64,000 bases of DNA, taken from an uncultured bacterium. GTDB taxonomy: Bacteria > Bacteroidota > Bacteroidia > Chitinophagales > CAIODY01. Where the stretch lies: positions 17,865 to 81,864 of the forward strand of contig CAIODY010000081.1 in assembly GCA_903857255.1 (NCBI GenBank). Reading direction: 5' to 3'. Positions 27,463-36,013 of the stretch are shown here, piece by piece; the first letter of the stretch is position 1, and each line of letters begins with the position of its first letter. The translations under genes and the position numbers were made by a program. Under the pieces are notes generated by a model. That model had not been told where the DNA came from, did no database searches, and saw only the letters and a program-made list of their open reading frames with translations.

Positions 27463-28269
27463 TTATTGGTTAAAAGCATCCACAGCTTTTTTTACGCTGC
27501 CCTTTTCTAATAACAGTTGCTTGGCGGTTTCATAATTTAATGACGTTTTTTCCATCAACATTTTCACACCACGGTCAACTAATTTTTCGTTGCTCAATTG
27601 CATGTTCACCATTTTATTGTCTTCTACTCTGCCTAATTTTATCATCACACAAGTTGAAATCATATTCAACACCAATTTCTGTGCTGTACCGCTTTTCATT
27701 CGTGTGCTGCCTGTTACAAACTCAGGTCCAACTACTACTTCAATTGGAAAATTAGCTTGTGCTGCTACCAATGAATTTTCATTACAACAAATACAACCTG
27801 TGCTGATTTTATTTGCTCTGCAAATTTTCATTGCGCCTGCAACATAAGGCGTAGAGCCACTTGCAGCAATACCAATCACAAAATCTTTTTCCGAAATTTG
27901 ATGCGCTTGCAAATCTTTCCAACCTTGTTCGGTATCATCTTCGGCAAATTCAACAGCTTTTCTAATGGCTGCATCACCGCCTGCAATTAATCCAATTACT
28001 AAACCATGCGGAACGCCAAATGTAGGCGGACATTCGCTTGCGTCAACAATTCCTAATCGTCCGCTGGTGCCTGCACCGATGTAAAACAATCTTCCGCCTG
28101 CTAATAATTTATCGGTAACAGCATCAATTAATTTTTCAATAGCTGGCAAAACCTTGCTAATGGCTTGCGGAACTTTTGCATCCTCTTCATTAATGAGCTG
28201 CAACAATTCGACAGTCGATTTTTTTTCAAGATGCCGATGTAGTGAAGTTTGTTCAGTTATTTTTTGCAT
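27463..28269 (-). CDS. murQ: N-acetylmuramic acid 6-phosphate etherase
   Basis: Cleaves the lactyl ether of MurNAc-6-phosphate to give GlcNAc-6-phosphate and lactate in cell-wall recycling. 268 residues, one SIS domain. Family motifs: GGRLFYIGAGTSGRLGIVDASECPPTFG, the catalytic-Glu segment AEDDTEQGW, IGIAASGSTPYVAGA and VTGSTRMKSGTAQKLVLNM. No kinase or transporter of the pathway is next to it. It lies 16 bases downstream of leuS and so may be co-transcribed. Confidence 0.95.
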   Translation of the reverse strand: MQKITEQTSLHRHLEKKSTVELLQLINEEDAKVPQAISKVLPAIEKLIDAVTDKLLAGGRLFYIGAGTSGRLGIVDASECPPTFGVPHGLVIGLIAGGDAAIRKAVEFAEDDTEQGWKDLQAHQISEKDFVIGIAASGSTPYVAGAMKICRANKISTGCICCNENSLVAAQANFPIEVVVGPEFVTGSTRMKSGTAQKLVLNMISTCVMIKLGRVEDNKMVNMQLSNEKLVDRGVKMLMEKTSLNYETAKQLLLEKGSVKKAVDAFNQ

Positions 28270-28285
28270 GATTTGATTTTAAGAT

Positions 28286-31200
28286 TTACACCACCACATT
28301 AATCATTCTGCCTTTTACAAAAATGAATTTCTTCATAGGTTTGCCTTCCATAAATTTCTGAATAGTAGCATCCGCTAATACAGTAGTTTCTATATCTTTT
28401 GCATCAGCATCTAACGCAAACTCCATATTGATACGCGTTTTGCCGTTGATAGCAATGGGATAACTGAATGAATTTTCAACCAAATATTTTTCATCGTGGG
28501 TTGGAAATGGCGCATCAATCACACTGTTTTTGTTGCCGATTTCCTTCCACAAATATTCAGTGATGAATGGCGCAAATGGATTTAATAAAACGAGCAAAGG
28601 CTCTAAAATGCTGCGTTTGTTGCATTTCATCGCTTGCAATTCGTTTACACAAATCATAAACTGACTAACGCAAGTATTGTAAGCCAACTTCTGAATATCG
28701 GCATCAATTTTTTTGATGGTTTGGTGCAAGATTTTTAATTCTTCGTTCGTTGGTTCTGCATCGCTCAAAGTCAATTTATCTTCGGTAAAAAATAAATTCC
28801 AAAACTTGCGTAAGAAGCGACTTACGCCTTCAATGCCTTTGGTATCCCAAGGTTTGCTTAATTCTATTGGGCCTAAAAACATTTCATACATACGGAAAGT
28901 ATCAGCACCGTATTGAGCAATCATGTCATCTGGATTGACAACATTGTATTTCGATTTGCTCATTTTTTCGACAACTGGAAGTAATTCAACTTTGTCTTCT
29001 GAAATTTCAAAGGCTTCAATTCCTAACTTTGAACAAATTTCTTTCGTTAGAAAATTGACATTACCAAATCTTGGATGCGTATTCTTTAACTCCTGTAATT
29101 TTTCTTTTGTCAAATAATACTTACCTCCATTAAATTCAGCAAAATCAATTGGAATATGAATTAGAATATCATCTACTGGCAATTTTTCCAAGAATCCTTT
29201 ATCGATAAATACAGAAATTATATTTTCAACTTTATTTGAATCAGGATTATAAATACCTCCATCAAAACTAATACTAGGTATGTTACGAACCATCATACTA
29301 ATCCCTTGTATCATCCCCTGATTCACCATTTTCTTAAATGGCTCATCGAAATTGATGAAACCTAAGTCGTGCAATACTTTCGTCCACATACGGCTGTACA
29401 ACAAATGCCCAACTGCATGTTCGCTACCTCCATTATAAAAATCAACAGCACCCCAGTATTTCATCGCTTCTTCATTCACAAATGCTTTGTCTTCTTGCGG
29501 ACTCATATAACGCAAGAAATACCAACTGCTGCCAGCATAACCAGGCATGGTGTTGGTTTCTAAGTTTTTGTCCGTCCATTCTTTTATGTTTGCTAAAGGT
29601 CCTTGTCCTTCGGGGCCAGGCGAATACGAAGCCACATGTGGCAAGGCTAAAGGTAATTCATTTTCGGGTAAAGTTTTCGCAATTCCGTTTTCATAATAAA
29701 TTGGGAAAGGCTCACCCCAATAGCGTTGGCGGCTGAATCCTGCATCTCTCATGCGGAAATTTATTTTTCGTTGCCCAATATTTTTTGCTTTAATTTCTTG
29801 CAATATTTTTTGTGTGGCAGTTTTGTAATCCATGCCATTTAAAAAATCGCTGTTGCACAATGTTGCTGTTTTTTCTTCGTAACATTTTTCAGCAATATCG
29901 ATGCCTTCAAAAATATTAGGTTTGTCAATTTCAAAATGAGTAGCAAAAGCATAATCACGGCTATCGCCAGCCGGCACCGCCATGATAGCGCCTGTACCAT
30001 AACCATTCAACACATATTCGCTAACATAGATGGGAAGCGGTTTTTGAGTGAATGGATGCAAAGCAAAAGCACCCGTAAAACAACCTGTAATTTTCTTTTC
30101 AGCCATGCGTTCCAAATCGCTGCGGCTTTTTACATAAGCCACATATTTTTCGATTTCAGCTTTTTGTTCGGCAGTTGTAATTTGATTGACCAAATCATTT
30201 TCGGGCGCAACAACCATGAACGAACAACCGAAAATTGTATCAGGACGGGTTGTGAAAACTTCTACTGACCTCACCCCATTGGAAAGATTGAAACTTGTGC
30301 CAGCCTCATTTGACCTCACCCCCTGCCCCCTCTCCAAAGGAGAGGGGGTGGTTGCCTCCGATTGTAATGCTGTTTTTATTTTTTGAATTACGACTTGTAA
30401 ATTATTTTTTACTTCCTCATTTGTAAATCGAATAACCTTGAAACCAGCCAAATTCAAGGCTTCTGTTCTGATTGCATCTTCCTCTTTTTGTTTGAGGTGA
30501 ACTTCTCCATCAATTTCTATCACTAATTTTTTCTCAATGCAAACAAAGTCAACAATGAATTTTTCAATGGCATGTTGCCTGCGAATTTTAAAACCCAACT
30601 GATTATTTCTAACAGCTTCCCAAATTATTTCTTCGGTTTCAGTTTGATTTTTTCTCAACTCACGAGCAATTGGTTTTAATGCTTCAAATGTTTTAGCATC
30701 TGTAGTTTCATAACCATAAGGTTCAGTATTTGAAGGCGATTGTATTGCCCCCTCTCCTTTGGAGAGGGTTGGGGTGAGGTCAAAACGAATTGATGCTCCT
30801 TCACTTCTTCCAATCCAATTGCGTTGCATTTCTTTCATAGGTTCGCTCCAGTCAAGCGTTTCAAGTCCTTGTAATAATCTATCGGCATATTCAGTAATTC
30901 TTAAAAACCACTGACGCATTTTCTTTTTCACCACAGGATGTCCGCCACGTTCGCTAACACCATTCACCACTTCATCATTCGCCAACACAGTTCCTAAAGC
31001 TTCACACCAATTCACTTCCGCATCAGCCAGATAAGCCAGACGGAATTGCATTAAAATATCAGCTTGTTGCTTTTCTGAAAATGATTTCCATTCAGCTGCT
31101 GAAAAACTATTTTCGATTTTTGATTTTTGATTTTTGATTGAACAGCCAATAGTTTCAAACTTTGAAATCAAAGTAGAAATATGTTCTGCTTTGTTGGTTT

Positions 31201-31648
31201 CTGGATTGTACCATGAATTAAAAATTTGTAAGAAAATCCACTGTGTCCATTTGTAATATTTTGGGTCGGAAGTTTTGAATTCACGGCTCCAATCGTAACT
31301 CAAACCAATTTTATCTAACTGCTCACGATAACGGGCAATATTTTTTTCGGTTGTAACCGCAGGATGCTGACCAGTTTCAATAGCATATTGTTCGGCAGGT
31401 AATCCAAAGGCATCATAACCCATTGGGTGCAATACATTGAAGCCTTTATGGCGCTTGTATCGAGCATAAATATCAGAAGCAATGTAGCCCAGTGGATGCC
31501 CTACGTGCAAGCCTGCGCCGCTTGGATAAGGAAACATTTCGAGCACATAATATTTGGGTTTATCGCTTTTGTTTTCAACACGATAAATATTTTTTACAGC
31601 CCAAAGCTTTTTTACTTCTTGTTCAATATTTGCAAAATTCAATTTCAT
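28286..31648 (-). CDS. leuS: Leucyl-tRNA synthetase with in-frame DUF559 domain
   Basis: Charges tRNA-Leu. 1120 residues, roughly 170 more than the Bacteroidota norm (about 930-950, from memory). The catalytic motifs are intact: PYPSGAGLHVGH (40-51, HIGH) and KMSKS (895-899). The CP1 editing domain begins at WIGRSEG (278-284) and its Thr-rich motif TTRPDT is at 466-471. The extra segment sits exactly between these: residues about 290-461, with a DUF559-like nuclease core (about 325-427; VDF Asp367, IEIDG Glu378 and Asp380, then His384). It is flanked by repeat-encoded peptides (TPTLSKGEGA; TPSPLERGQGVRS). The segment has no methionine, so no ATG start for separate translation. Residues 169-182 are encoded by a 7-bp tandem repeat. 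Confidence 0.95.
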   Translation of the reverse strand: MKLNFANIEQEVKKLWAVKNIYRVENKSDKPKYYVLEMFPYPSGAGLHVGHPLGYIASDIYARYKRHKGFNVLHPMGYDAFGLPAEQYAIETGQHPAVTTEKNIARYREQLDKIGLSYDWSREFKTSDPKYYKWTQWIFLQIFNSWYNPETNKAEHISTLISKFETIGCSIKNQKSKIENSFSAAEWKSFSEKQQADILMQFRLAYLADAEVNWCEALGTVLANDEVVNGVSERGGHPVVKKKMRQWFLRITEYADRLLQGLETLDWSEPMKEMQRNWIGRSEGASIRFDLTPTLSKGEGAIQSPSNTEPYGYETTDAKTFEALKPIARELRKNQTETEEIIWEAVRNNQLGFKIRRQHAIEKFIVDFVCIEKKLVIEIDGEVHLKQKEEDAIRTEALNLAGFKVIRFTNEEVKNNLQVVIQKIKTALQSEATTPSPLERGQGVRSNEAGTSFNLSNGVRSVEVFTTRPDTIFGCSFMVVAPENDLVNQITTAEQKAEIEKYVAYVKSRSDLERMAEKKITGCFTGAFALHPFTQKPLPIYVSEYVLNGYGTGAIMAVPAGDSRDYAFATHFEIDKPNIFEGIDIAEKCYEEKTATLCNSDFLNGMDYKTATQKILQEIKAKNIGQRKINFRMRDAGFSRQRYWGEPFPIYYENGIAKTLPENELPLALPHVASYSPGPEGQGPLANIKEWTDKNLETNTMPGYAGSSWYFLRYMSPQEDKAFVNEEAMKYWGAVDFYNGGSEHAVGHLLYSRMWTKVLHDLGFINFDEPFKKMVNQGMIQGISMMVRNIPSISFDGGIYNPDSNKVENIISVFIDKGFLEKLPVDDILIHIPIDFAEFNGGKYYLTKEKLQELKNTHPRFGNVNFLTKEICSKLGIEAFEISEDKVELLPVVEKMSKSKYNVVNPDDMIAQYGADTFRMYEMFLGPIELSKPWDTKGIEGVSRFLRKFWNLFFTEDKLTLSDAEPTNEELKILHQTIKKIDADIQKLAYNTCVSQFMICVNELQAMKCNKRSILEPLLVLLNPFAPFITEYLWKEIGNKNSVIDAPFPTHDEKYLVENSFSYPIAINGKTRINMEFALDADAKDIETTVLADATIQKFMEGKPMKKFIFVKGRMINVVV
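30311..30348 (+). repeat. Terminal repeat, left copy, with perfect internal palindrome
   Basis: TGACCTCACCCC then the palindrome CCCCCTCTCC-AAA-GGAGAGGGGG at 30326-30348. It encodes TPSPLERGQGVRS on the minus strand. Inverted relative to 30748-30782. Confidence 0.85.
30748..30782 (-). repeat. Terminal repeat, right copy
   Basis: Reverse complement reads TGACCTCACCCC-AA-CCCTCTCC-AAA-GGAGAGGGGG, matching the left copy apart from the spacer. It encodes TPTLSKGEGA in leuS. Confidence 0.85.
31115..31139. repeat. 7-bp tandem repeat (GATTTTT) in leuS
   Basis: Three full GATTTTT units plus GATT, within the coding region for IKNQKSKIEN (about residues 171-180), a loop in the Bacteroidota-type extension. 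Three units are 21 bases, so the frame is kept; gain or loss of one unit would break leuS. Confidence 0.85.
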
Positions 31649-31668
31649 TAGTGTTCAATAAATTTTTG

Positions 31669-31676
31669 CGAAGATA
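31669..31676 (-). promoter_or_regulatory. -7-like element of leuS
   Basis: TATCTTCG on the minus strand, 20 bases before the leuS ATG. It differs from TAnnTTTG at one base, as do the elements before rpsF and near 60433. Confidence 0.35.
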
Positions 31677-31707
31677 AAAAAATGAAAGCACAAGACGAGC
31701 GCAGATT

Positions 31708-32688
31708 TTACTCTATCAACTCATAATTTTTCAGCACTCTCCAACCATAAATTCCGTTGGCAAATGTGAATTTAATTTTGCTGTAAGGTCTTGTCCTATC
31801 AGGGTCGGGGAAGAAACGGATGAAAGTAAATTCATCGTAAGCATTGTTTGCTAATTGCATCATCGAGCCACGTTGCATGGTAAATTCATATTGTTCATCT
31901 ACAGCATTAAAACTGATGTAAAAATTAGTTACAAAAAGTGCGTTCGCTAATAATGGTGCAATGCCAACCAACAAAAGCAACAACGAAATTTTCACTTTTT
32001 GCTTAAAATAAAATTGCCATAATGCGCCGCAAATACTAATGGATAGTACATAAAATAGCAAAATGAATTTCATGTCAATCATCGTAACTAATGCGTAATT
32101 CCAAAATAAAAACAGATTAATTGCTGATAGCCAAAACAATTTAAAGTGTTCAAATTTGTTCAAAAAAGAAAATGAAATCTTGAATCGTTCCCAATGCAAT
32201 TTTTTTCGTAGCGACCAACCAATGAATAAATACGGCGAAAAAAACAGCAACAAAATTGCCGCAGGAATCAATGCCGGCAAGCCATACCATTTGAAAAAGA
32301 AAATCGGGATGGCGATGGGTAAAAAAATTGAAACAAAAAATCCGAAATGGTCGAGCAAAATATTCATCGAATTCAAATAGCGATAATCATCTGAATTGAT
32401 GTATTCTTCATAACGCATTTGTGCTTGCCTCTCGGCTTCTGCATTGGCTTTCCGCTTTTCTTCTTGCATCCAATTTTCATAAGAAGAATTATTAAATGCT
32501 GACGGATTTTTTTTGTGCTTGATTAAAATTTGATAGGCTTCATTCAGCAAAATAAAATGCTGATGTGCATCAGGGTGCGAATTAATGTCAGGATGGAATT
32601 GTTTGGCTTTGATGCGATAAGCTTTGGTGATTTGCTCAATGGTAGCAGATTCTGAAAGCTCTAATATTTTGTAGTATTGATGCAGCAA
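31708..32688 (-). CDS. Membrane-anchored J-domain protein
   Basis: 326 residues. The N-terminal J domain (about 3-60: YYKILELSESATIEQITKAYR, HPD motif at 32-34 in KQFHPDINSH, LNEAYQIL) should stimulate a DnaK/Hsp70 partner. A charged helix (about 70-95) follows, then four or five hydrophobic segments (about 112-150, 175-195, 198-215, 222-250) and a C-terminal soluble part. No zinc-finger or client-binding domains of true DnaJ, so it is a specialised co-chaperone at the membrane with an unknown client. The start codon is TTG, 9 bases after the stop of the anti-sigma gene upstream, indicating one operon. Confidence 0.85.
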   Translation of the reverse strand: MLHQYYKILELSESATIEQITKAYRIKAKQFHPDINSHPDAHQHFILLNEAYQILIKHKKNPSAFNNSSYENWMQEEKRKANAEAERQAQMRYEEYINSDDYRYLNSMNILLDHFGFFVSIFLPIAIPIFFFKWYGLPALIPAAILLLFFSPYLFIGWSLRKKLHWERFKISFSFLNKFEHFKLFWLSAINLFLFWNYALVTMIDMKFILLFYVLSISICGALWQFYFKQKVKISLLLLLVGIAPLLANALFVTNFYISFNAVDEQYEFTMQRGSMMQLANNAYDEFTFIRFFPDPDRTRPYSKIKFTFANGIYGWRVLKNYELIE

Positions 32689-32697
32689 AGCGATGAA

Positions 32698-33837
32698 TTA
32701 TTTCTGCAAACCATCTAATTGTTGTTGTGCTTCGGTTTTGTATTTTCCATTTTCCGAAACAATTTGCTCAAACAAATTTTTTGCTGTGAGTTCATCTTCA
32801 ATTTTTAAATGCGATAATGCTTTTTGATAACGAGCATCATCAAACCAATCCTGATTGTTGCTAAGCATAATGGCATCAAATTGTTTGATGGCTTCAATGT
32901 ACTTGCCAGCTTGCATGTAGCTCATTCCCAAATAATATTTTGCTTGAAAATTTGTAGGTTCTTTAGCCACCACATTATTCAATGATGAAATTGCTTTCAC
33001 AAAATTTTTAGCATTGTATTGCTTCAAACCTTCAGTTTCATCAGGGTTTTGAGGTATTGCGATTTTTTTTGCTGCCACATTTTCATTATTCACATTGTTG
33101 TAGTTCGCCGATGGAATAGATGCAGATGGCGATGACAACGATTTCATTTTTGATGTAGATTTTAATTCTTCATCAGCACTTATCGCTACTTCATTTTTTG
33201 AATTTGCTGCTACATTATTTTTCGATAAAACTTCCGCAGCATCTTTGTCTAATGCAGCAACGGTTTGTTCTTCAGGCTTTTTTGTAGAGTCTATTTCAGC
33301 GTTAGCAGATTCAGAAAGTGGCGTAATATCTTCAGTGGCAGTGGCTGTTGATGAATAAATATTATCGGCATTTTTTTCTTTGATAATCGTAATGGTATCT
33401 TTCCTTTCATCTTTTTTCAGCATCGCTAAATTGCTCACTTTCGAACTTAAATCTTGAATATTTTTTGCTACATTCTCAAATCGAGTATGCAAAAACCAAT
33501 CGAAATAAATTCCTGAAAGCAAAATTAAAAATAACACCGAAGCCGCCACAGCAATGATTTTCCAAGGCGAATAAAAAATATGTTTGCGGCTATTATATTT
33601 TACTCTACGTTTGATTTGACGATTTAAAATTGCTACTTCATTTTGATATTCAGCAAAATTGGCTTGCTTCAATCCTTCCACTGCATCGCTACAAAACTCA
33701 CATTCCAACAAATGATTTTCAACATTTCGTTTTTCAATTGGCGACAAAACATTTTGCACATACAGTTTCATTTGCTCGGGTGTTAAGCATTTGCCACTGT
33801 CGTTAAACAAATTTTCATATTTTATTTCGTTTGCCAT
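32698..33837 (-). CDS. Zinc-finger anti-sigma-like membrane protein with TPR domain
   Basis: 379 residues. The N-terminal HLLECEFC (about 42-49) gives the H-x3-C-x2-C motif of zinc-binding anti-sigma domains. One membrane helix (about 91-111, PWKIIAVAASVLFLILLSGIYF) follows, then a Ser/Ala/Lys-rich stretch and a TPR-type C-terminus (about 265-379: AKNFVKAISSLNNVVAKEPTNFQAKYYLGMSYMQAGKYIEAIKQFDAIM). The gene starts one base after the sigma factor stop, so it is almost certainly the anti-sigma factor of that sigma. The periplasmic TPR part may sense envelope state. RseP could act on it (inference). Confidence 0.82.
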   Translation of the reverse strand: MANEIKYENLFNDSGKCLTPEQMKLYVQNVLSPIEKRNVENHLLECEFCSDAVEGLKQANFAEYQNEVAILNRQIKRRVKYNSRKHIFYSPWKIIAVAASVLFLILLSGIYFDWFLHTRFENVAKNIQDLSSKVSNLAMLKKDERKDTITIIKEKNADNIYSSTATATEDITPLSESANAEIDSTKKPEEQTVAALDKDAAEVLSKNNVAANSKNEVAISADEELKSTSKMKSLSSPSASIPSANYNNVNNENVAAKKIAIPQNPDETEGLKQYNAKNFVKAISSLNNVVAKEPTNFQAKYYLGMSYMQAGKYIEAIKQFDAIMLSNNQDWFDDARYQKALSHLKIEDELTAKNLFEQIVSENGKYKTEAQQQLDGLQK

Positions 33838-33838
33838 T

Positions 33839-34438
33839 TTATTTGAATCGTTCGCCTGCTTTACTTTGATTTTTTTCTAAAATAATTTTCAAATTTCGTT
33901 TACCATTTTGAATATAACTTTTCACCTGCATCATTGTAAATCCAGTAGCATCAACAATTTCCTGGTAGCATTTATTTTTTAGATAAAATAATTCAACACA
34001 AGTTTTTTGTTGTTCATTCAATTCATTTAATGCAGTGTACAATTCTTTTTCTTCATTTTCCGATTGCGTATAAAGATGAATTGCTTCGTCATTTTCCACA
34101 AAATTATCGCTGATGGGTTTCAGCAAATCTAAAGGCACATGATTTTCATTTTTCTTGCGAAGCTGCATCAGGCAATGGTTTTTGGTAACCATATACAACC
34201 ACGATTTGAAATATTGCACTTCATGTTTTCGCAAATCAATCAACAATTTTTCAAAAATATCCATTACCGCATCGCGGCTTTCGGCTTCATTTTTCAAATA
34301 TTTGAAACAAGTACCTAACACAAGATGGGTGTAGCGTTGATACAATTCGGCAAAGAAAACGTGGTCGCCTGTACTTTTATATTGCAGCACCAATTCAATG
34401 TCGCTTAGTTGTTCGATATGAATGTGATGATTGGGCAA
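33839..34438 (-). CDS. ECF-type RNA polymerase sigma factor
   Basis: 199 residues. Region 2 (LVLGTCFKYLKNEAESRDAVMDIFEKLLIDL and YFKSWLYMVTKNHCLMQLRKKNE) binds core RNA polymerase and the -10 element; region 4 (LNEQQKTCVELFYLKNKCYQEIVDATGFTMMQVKSYIQNGKRNLK) is the helix-turn-helix. There is no region 3, as expected for the ECF group. Probable TTG start (MPNHHIHIEQ). Upstream of, and coupled to, the zinc-finger anti-sigma gene. The regulon is unknown. Confidence 0.9.
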   Translation of the reverse strand: MPNHHIHIEQLSDIELVLQYKSTGDHVFFAELYQRYTHLVLGTCFKYLKNEAESRDAVMDIFEKLLIDLRKHEVQYFKSWLYMVTKNHCLMQLRKKNENHVPLDLLKPISDNFVENDEAIHLYTQSENEEKELYTALNELNEQQKTCVELFYLKNKCYQEIVDATGFTMMQVKSYIQNGKRNLKIILEKNQSKAGERFK

Positions 34439-34505
34439 TGAATAGTTTTGTGCAAATGTAATTGGAAAAATCTAATGACCATTTGCAAACATACTTAATT
34501 AAATA

Positions 34506-34681
34506 TTAAAACACATAGACACATAGGATTGAAACAGTTGCTGGTAGCTCGTTTCTTGTTGTTAGTTGATACAGCTATGTTTAAAAATTTATTTTTCTGA
34601 GTCCCTCTTACTTTTATCCAAGATTAACTTTAGTGCAACAATAGTCAATGCTTCGCATTGTATGCTATTGTGCCTATGTGT
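34506..34681. repeat. Inverted-repeat-bounded intergenic segment with hairpin
   Basis: ACACATAGG (end of 34506-34526) is complementary to CCTATGTGT at 34673-34681, enclosing about 150 bases without a gene. A hairpin at 34638-34671 combines ACAATAG/CTATTGT with a perfect CAATGC-TTC-GCATTG core. The position is between the SDR gene and the sigma gene. The arrangement resembles a short non-autonomous element; no transposase is nearby. Confidence 0.45.
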
Positions 34682-34690
34682 TGAAAAAAA

Positions 34691-35395
34691 TCAGATGTCG
34701 CCCAAAGTTGGTCGCAACACAATATCTTCAACTAAGGATGAATCGGACAATTGATAAGCATTGAATACAACCGAAGCTACATCACTTGTCATAATAAATC
34801 TTTCTTTCAGCAAATCAGTTCCTTTCCACGAATCGGTTAAAACCGCGCCTGGATAAATGGTGGTTACTCTGATGCCTTTATCTTTCAATTCTTCTCTTAA
34901 ATTTTTTGAAAATCCGGTGAGTGCAAATTTAGTAATGCTATAACTTCCACCATTTTCATAAGCCTGCAAACCTGCTACACTACTCATGTTGAAGATATAA
35001 CCAGATTTTTGTTGTAGCATATTTGGCAAAAAATAACGAGTGATTTCGTAAGCACTTAGCACATTGGTTTGCCATAAAAATTCTAATCTTCCTTCGGGTT
35101 CATCAGCAATATTTCCGGGTAAAAATGTACCAGCATTGTTTACTAAAACGTCAATTGTTTTGAAATGATTTAAAACTTTTTTGCAAAAATTTTCTCTCTC
35201 ATTTTTATTACTCACATCAGCTGAAACACACAGCACATCAATAGTTGCATTGATTTTTAATAAATCATTTTTGGTTTGTTGCAATTCATTTTCATTTCTG
35301 GCGCAAATAGCCAAATTAAAATTTTCTTTGGCAAATTTTTCGGCGATAGCTTTTCCAATTCCTTTTGAAGCCCCAGTAATAACGGCAGTTTTCAT
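34691..35395 (-). CDS. Short-chain dehydrogenase/reductase (SDR)
   Basis: 234 residues, classical SDR fold. Nucleotide site TGASKGIG (about 7-14), NNAG motif (VLVNNAGTF), catalytic Ser (NMSSVAG) and YSITK catalytic Tyr-Lys. The pattern ICARNENELQQ after the glycine motif suggests NADP(H) preference through basic residues near the second strand. This is typical of 3-ketoacyl-ACP or sepiapterin-like reductases; the substrate is undetermined. It lies 15 bases downstream of maf in the same direction. Confidence 0.9.
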   Translation of the reverse strand: MKTAVITGASKGIGKAIAEKFAKENFNLAICARNENELQQTKNDLLKINATIDVLCVSADVSNKNERENFCKKVLNHFKTIDVLVNNAGTFLPGNIADEPEGRLEFLWQTNVLSAYEITRYFLPNMLQQKSGYIFNMSSVAGLQAYENGGSYSITKFALTGFSKNLREELKDKGIRVTTIYPGAVLTDSWKGTDLLKERFIMTSDVASVVFNAYQLSDSSLVEDIVLRPTLGDI

Positions 35396-35410
35396 GCTAA
35401 ATTTTATCTT

Positions 35411-36010
35411 TTAAATCAAATTTAATCTTCCTAATTCACTCATCAATTTACTCACTGGTAAGCCCATCACATTGTAAAAACAACCATTGATTTTTTCTAT
35501 TCCAATTAAACCAATCCATTCTTGGATGGCGTAAGAACCAGCTTTATCAAAGGGTTTGAACTGTGTGATATAAAACTGAATCTGTTCGGGAGTTAATCGT
35601 TTGAAAAAAACTTCAGTTTGTTCATTAAAAATACTTAAAGGCTTTTTTGATTTTGCATCATAAATGCAAACACCAGTAATCACATTGTGTTTGTTGCCCG
35701 ATAATTTTCGCAACATCTCAAAAGCATGTTGCGCATCAGTTGGTTTGCCGATGATTTCACCATTTAATAAAACAATCGTATCTGCACCAATCACAATAGT
35801 TTCAGCCTGATTTAAATCAGCCGATGCAATAGCTTTTTCTTTGGCTAAAGTTTCAGGTATCCAACTTTTTTCCATTTCATGGCGTTGCAACAATTGTTGT
35901 GTAATGCCGTCTTCATCCACATTTGCCACTTGAATTTTAAAATTCAAACCCACTTCTTTCAATAATTGTTGTCGCCTTGGTGAGCCACTTGCTAAAATAA
36001 AATCTATCAT
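35411..36010 (-). CDS. maf: Maf-family nucleoside triphosphate pyrophosphatase
   Basis: 199 residues. N-terminal LASGSPRRQQLL, then ADTIVLLNGEIIGKP and the C-terminal DKAGSYAIQEWIGLIGIEKINGCFYNVMGLPV are all Maf/YhdE signatures. It hydrolyses dTTP, UTP or modified nucleotides to the monophosphate plus pyrophosphate, house-cleaning of nucleotide pools and linked to septum control. It starts 3 bases after the prenyltransferase stop and precedes the SDR gene, forming one operon. Symbol used at family level. Confidence 0.93.
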   Translation of the reverse strand: MIDFILASGSPRRQQLLKEVGLNFKIQVANVDEDGITQQLLQRHEMEKSWIPETLAKEKAIASADLNQAETIVIGADTIVLLNGEIIGKPTDAQHAFEMLRKLSGNKHNVITGVCIYDAKSKKPLSIFNEQTEVFFKRLTPEQIQFYITQFKPFDKAGSYAIQEWIGLIGIEKINGCFYNVMGLPVSKLMSELGRLNLI

Positions 36011-36013
36011 TTT

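Larger units (their letters stand above)
30266..30782 (-). mobile_element. DUF559 nuclease-like insertion element inside leuS
   Basis: A roughly 0.5 kb block bounded by inverted copies of TGACCTCACCCC-type repeats: 30311-30348 on one side and 30748-30782, inverted, on the other. A solitary third TGACCTCACCCC copy is at 30266-30277. Each long copy contains its own palindrome (CCCTCTCC with loop AAA or TTT). The block encodes a DUF559 domain (Vsr/PD-(D/E)XK-like fold, known family knowledge) in the leuS frame: LRKNQTETEEIIWEAVR, FKIRRQHAIEKFIVDFVC, KKLVIEIDGEVHLKQ and GFKVIRFTNEEV. No intein splice residues (N-terminal Cys/Ser, C-terminal His-Asn) are present. The exact target site and whether it moves are inference. 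Confidence 0.75.

Noticed and set aside
30266..30782. Intein inside leuS
   Set aside because: No Cys/Ser/Thr splice junction or terminal His-Asn, no Hint-domain blocks; the flanks are DNA palindromes instead.
28286..31648. Frameshifted or assembly-fused leuS
   Set aside because: The reading frame is continuous across the insert and all catalytic motifs on both sides are intact, so fusion by sequencing error is unlikely.
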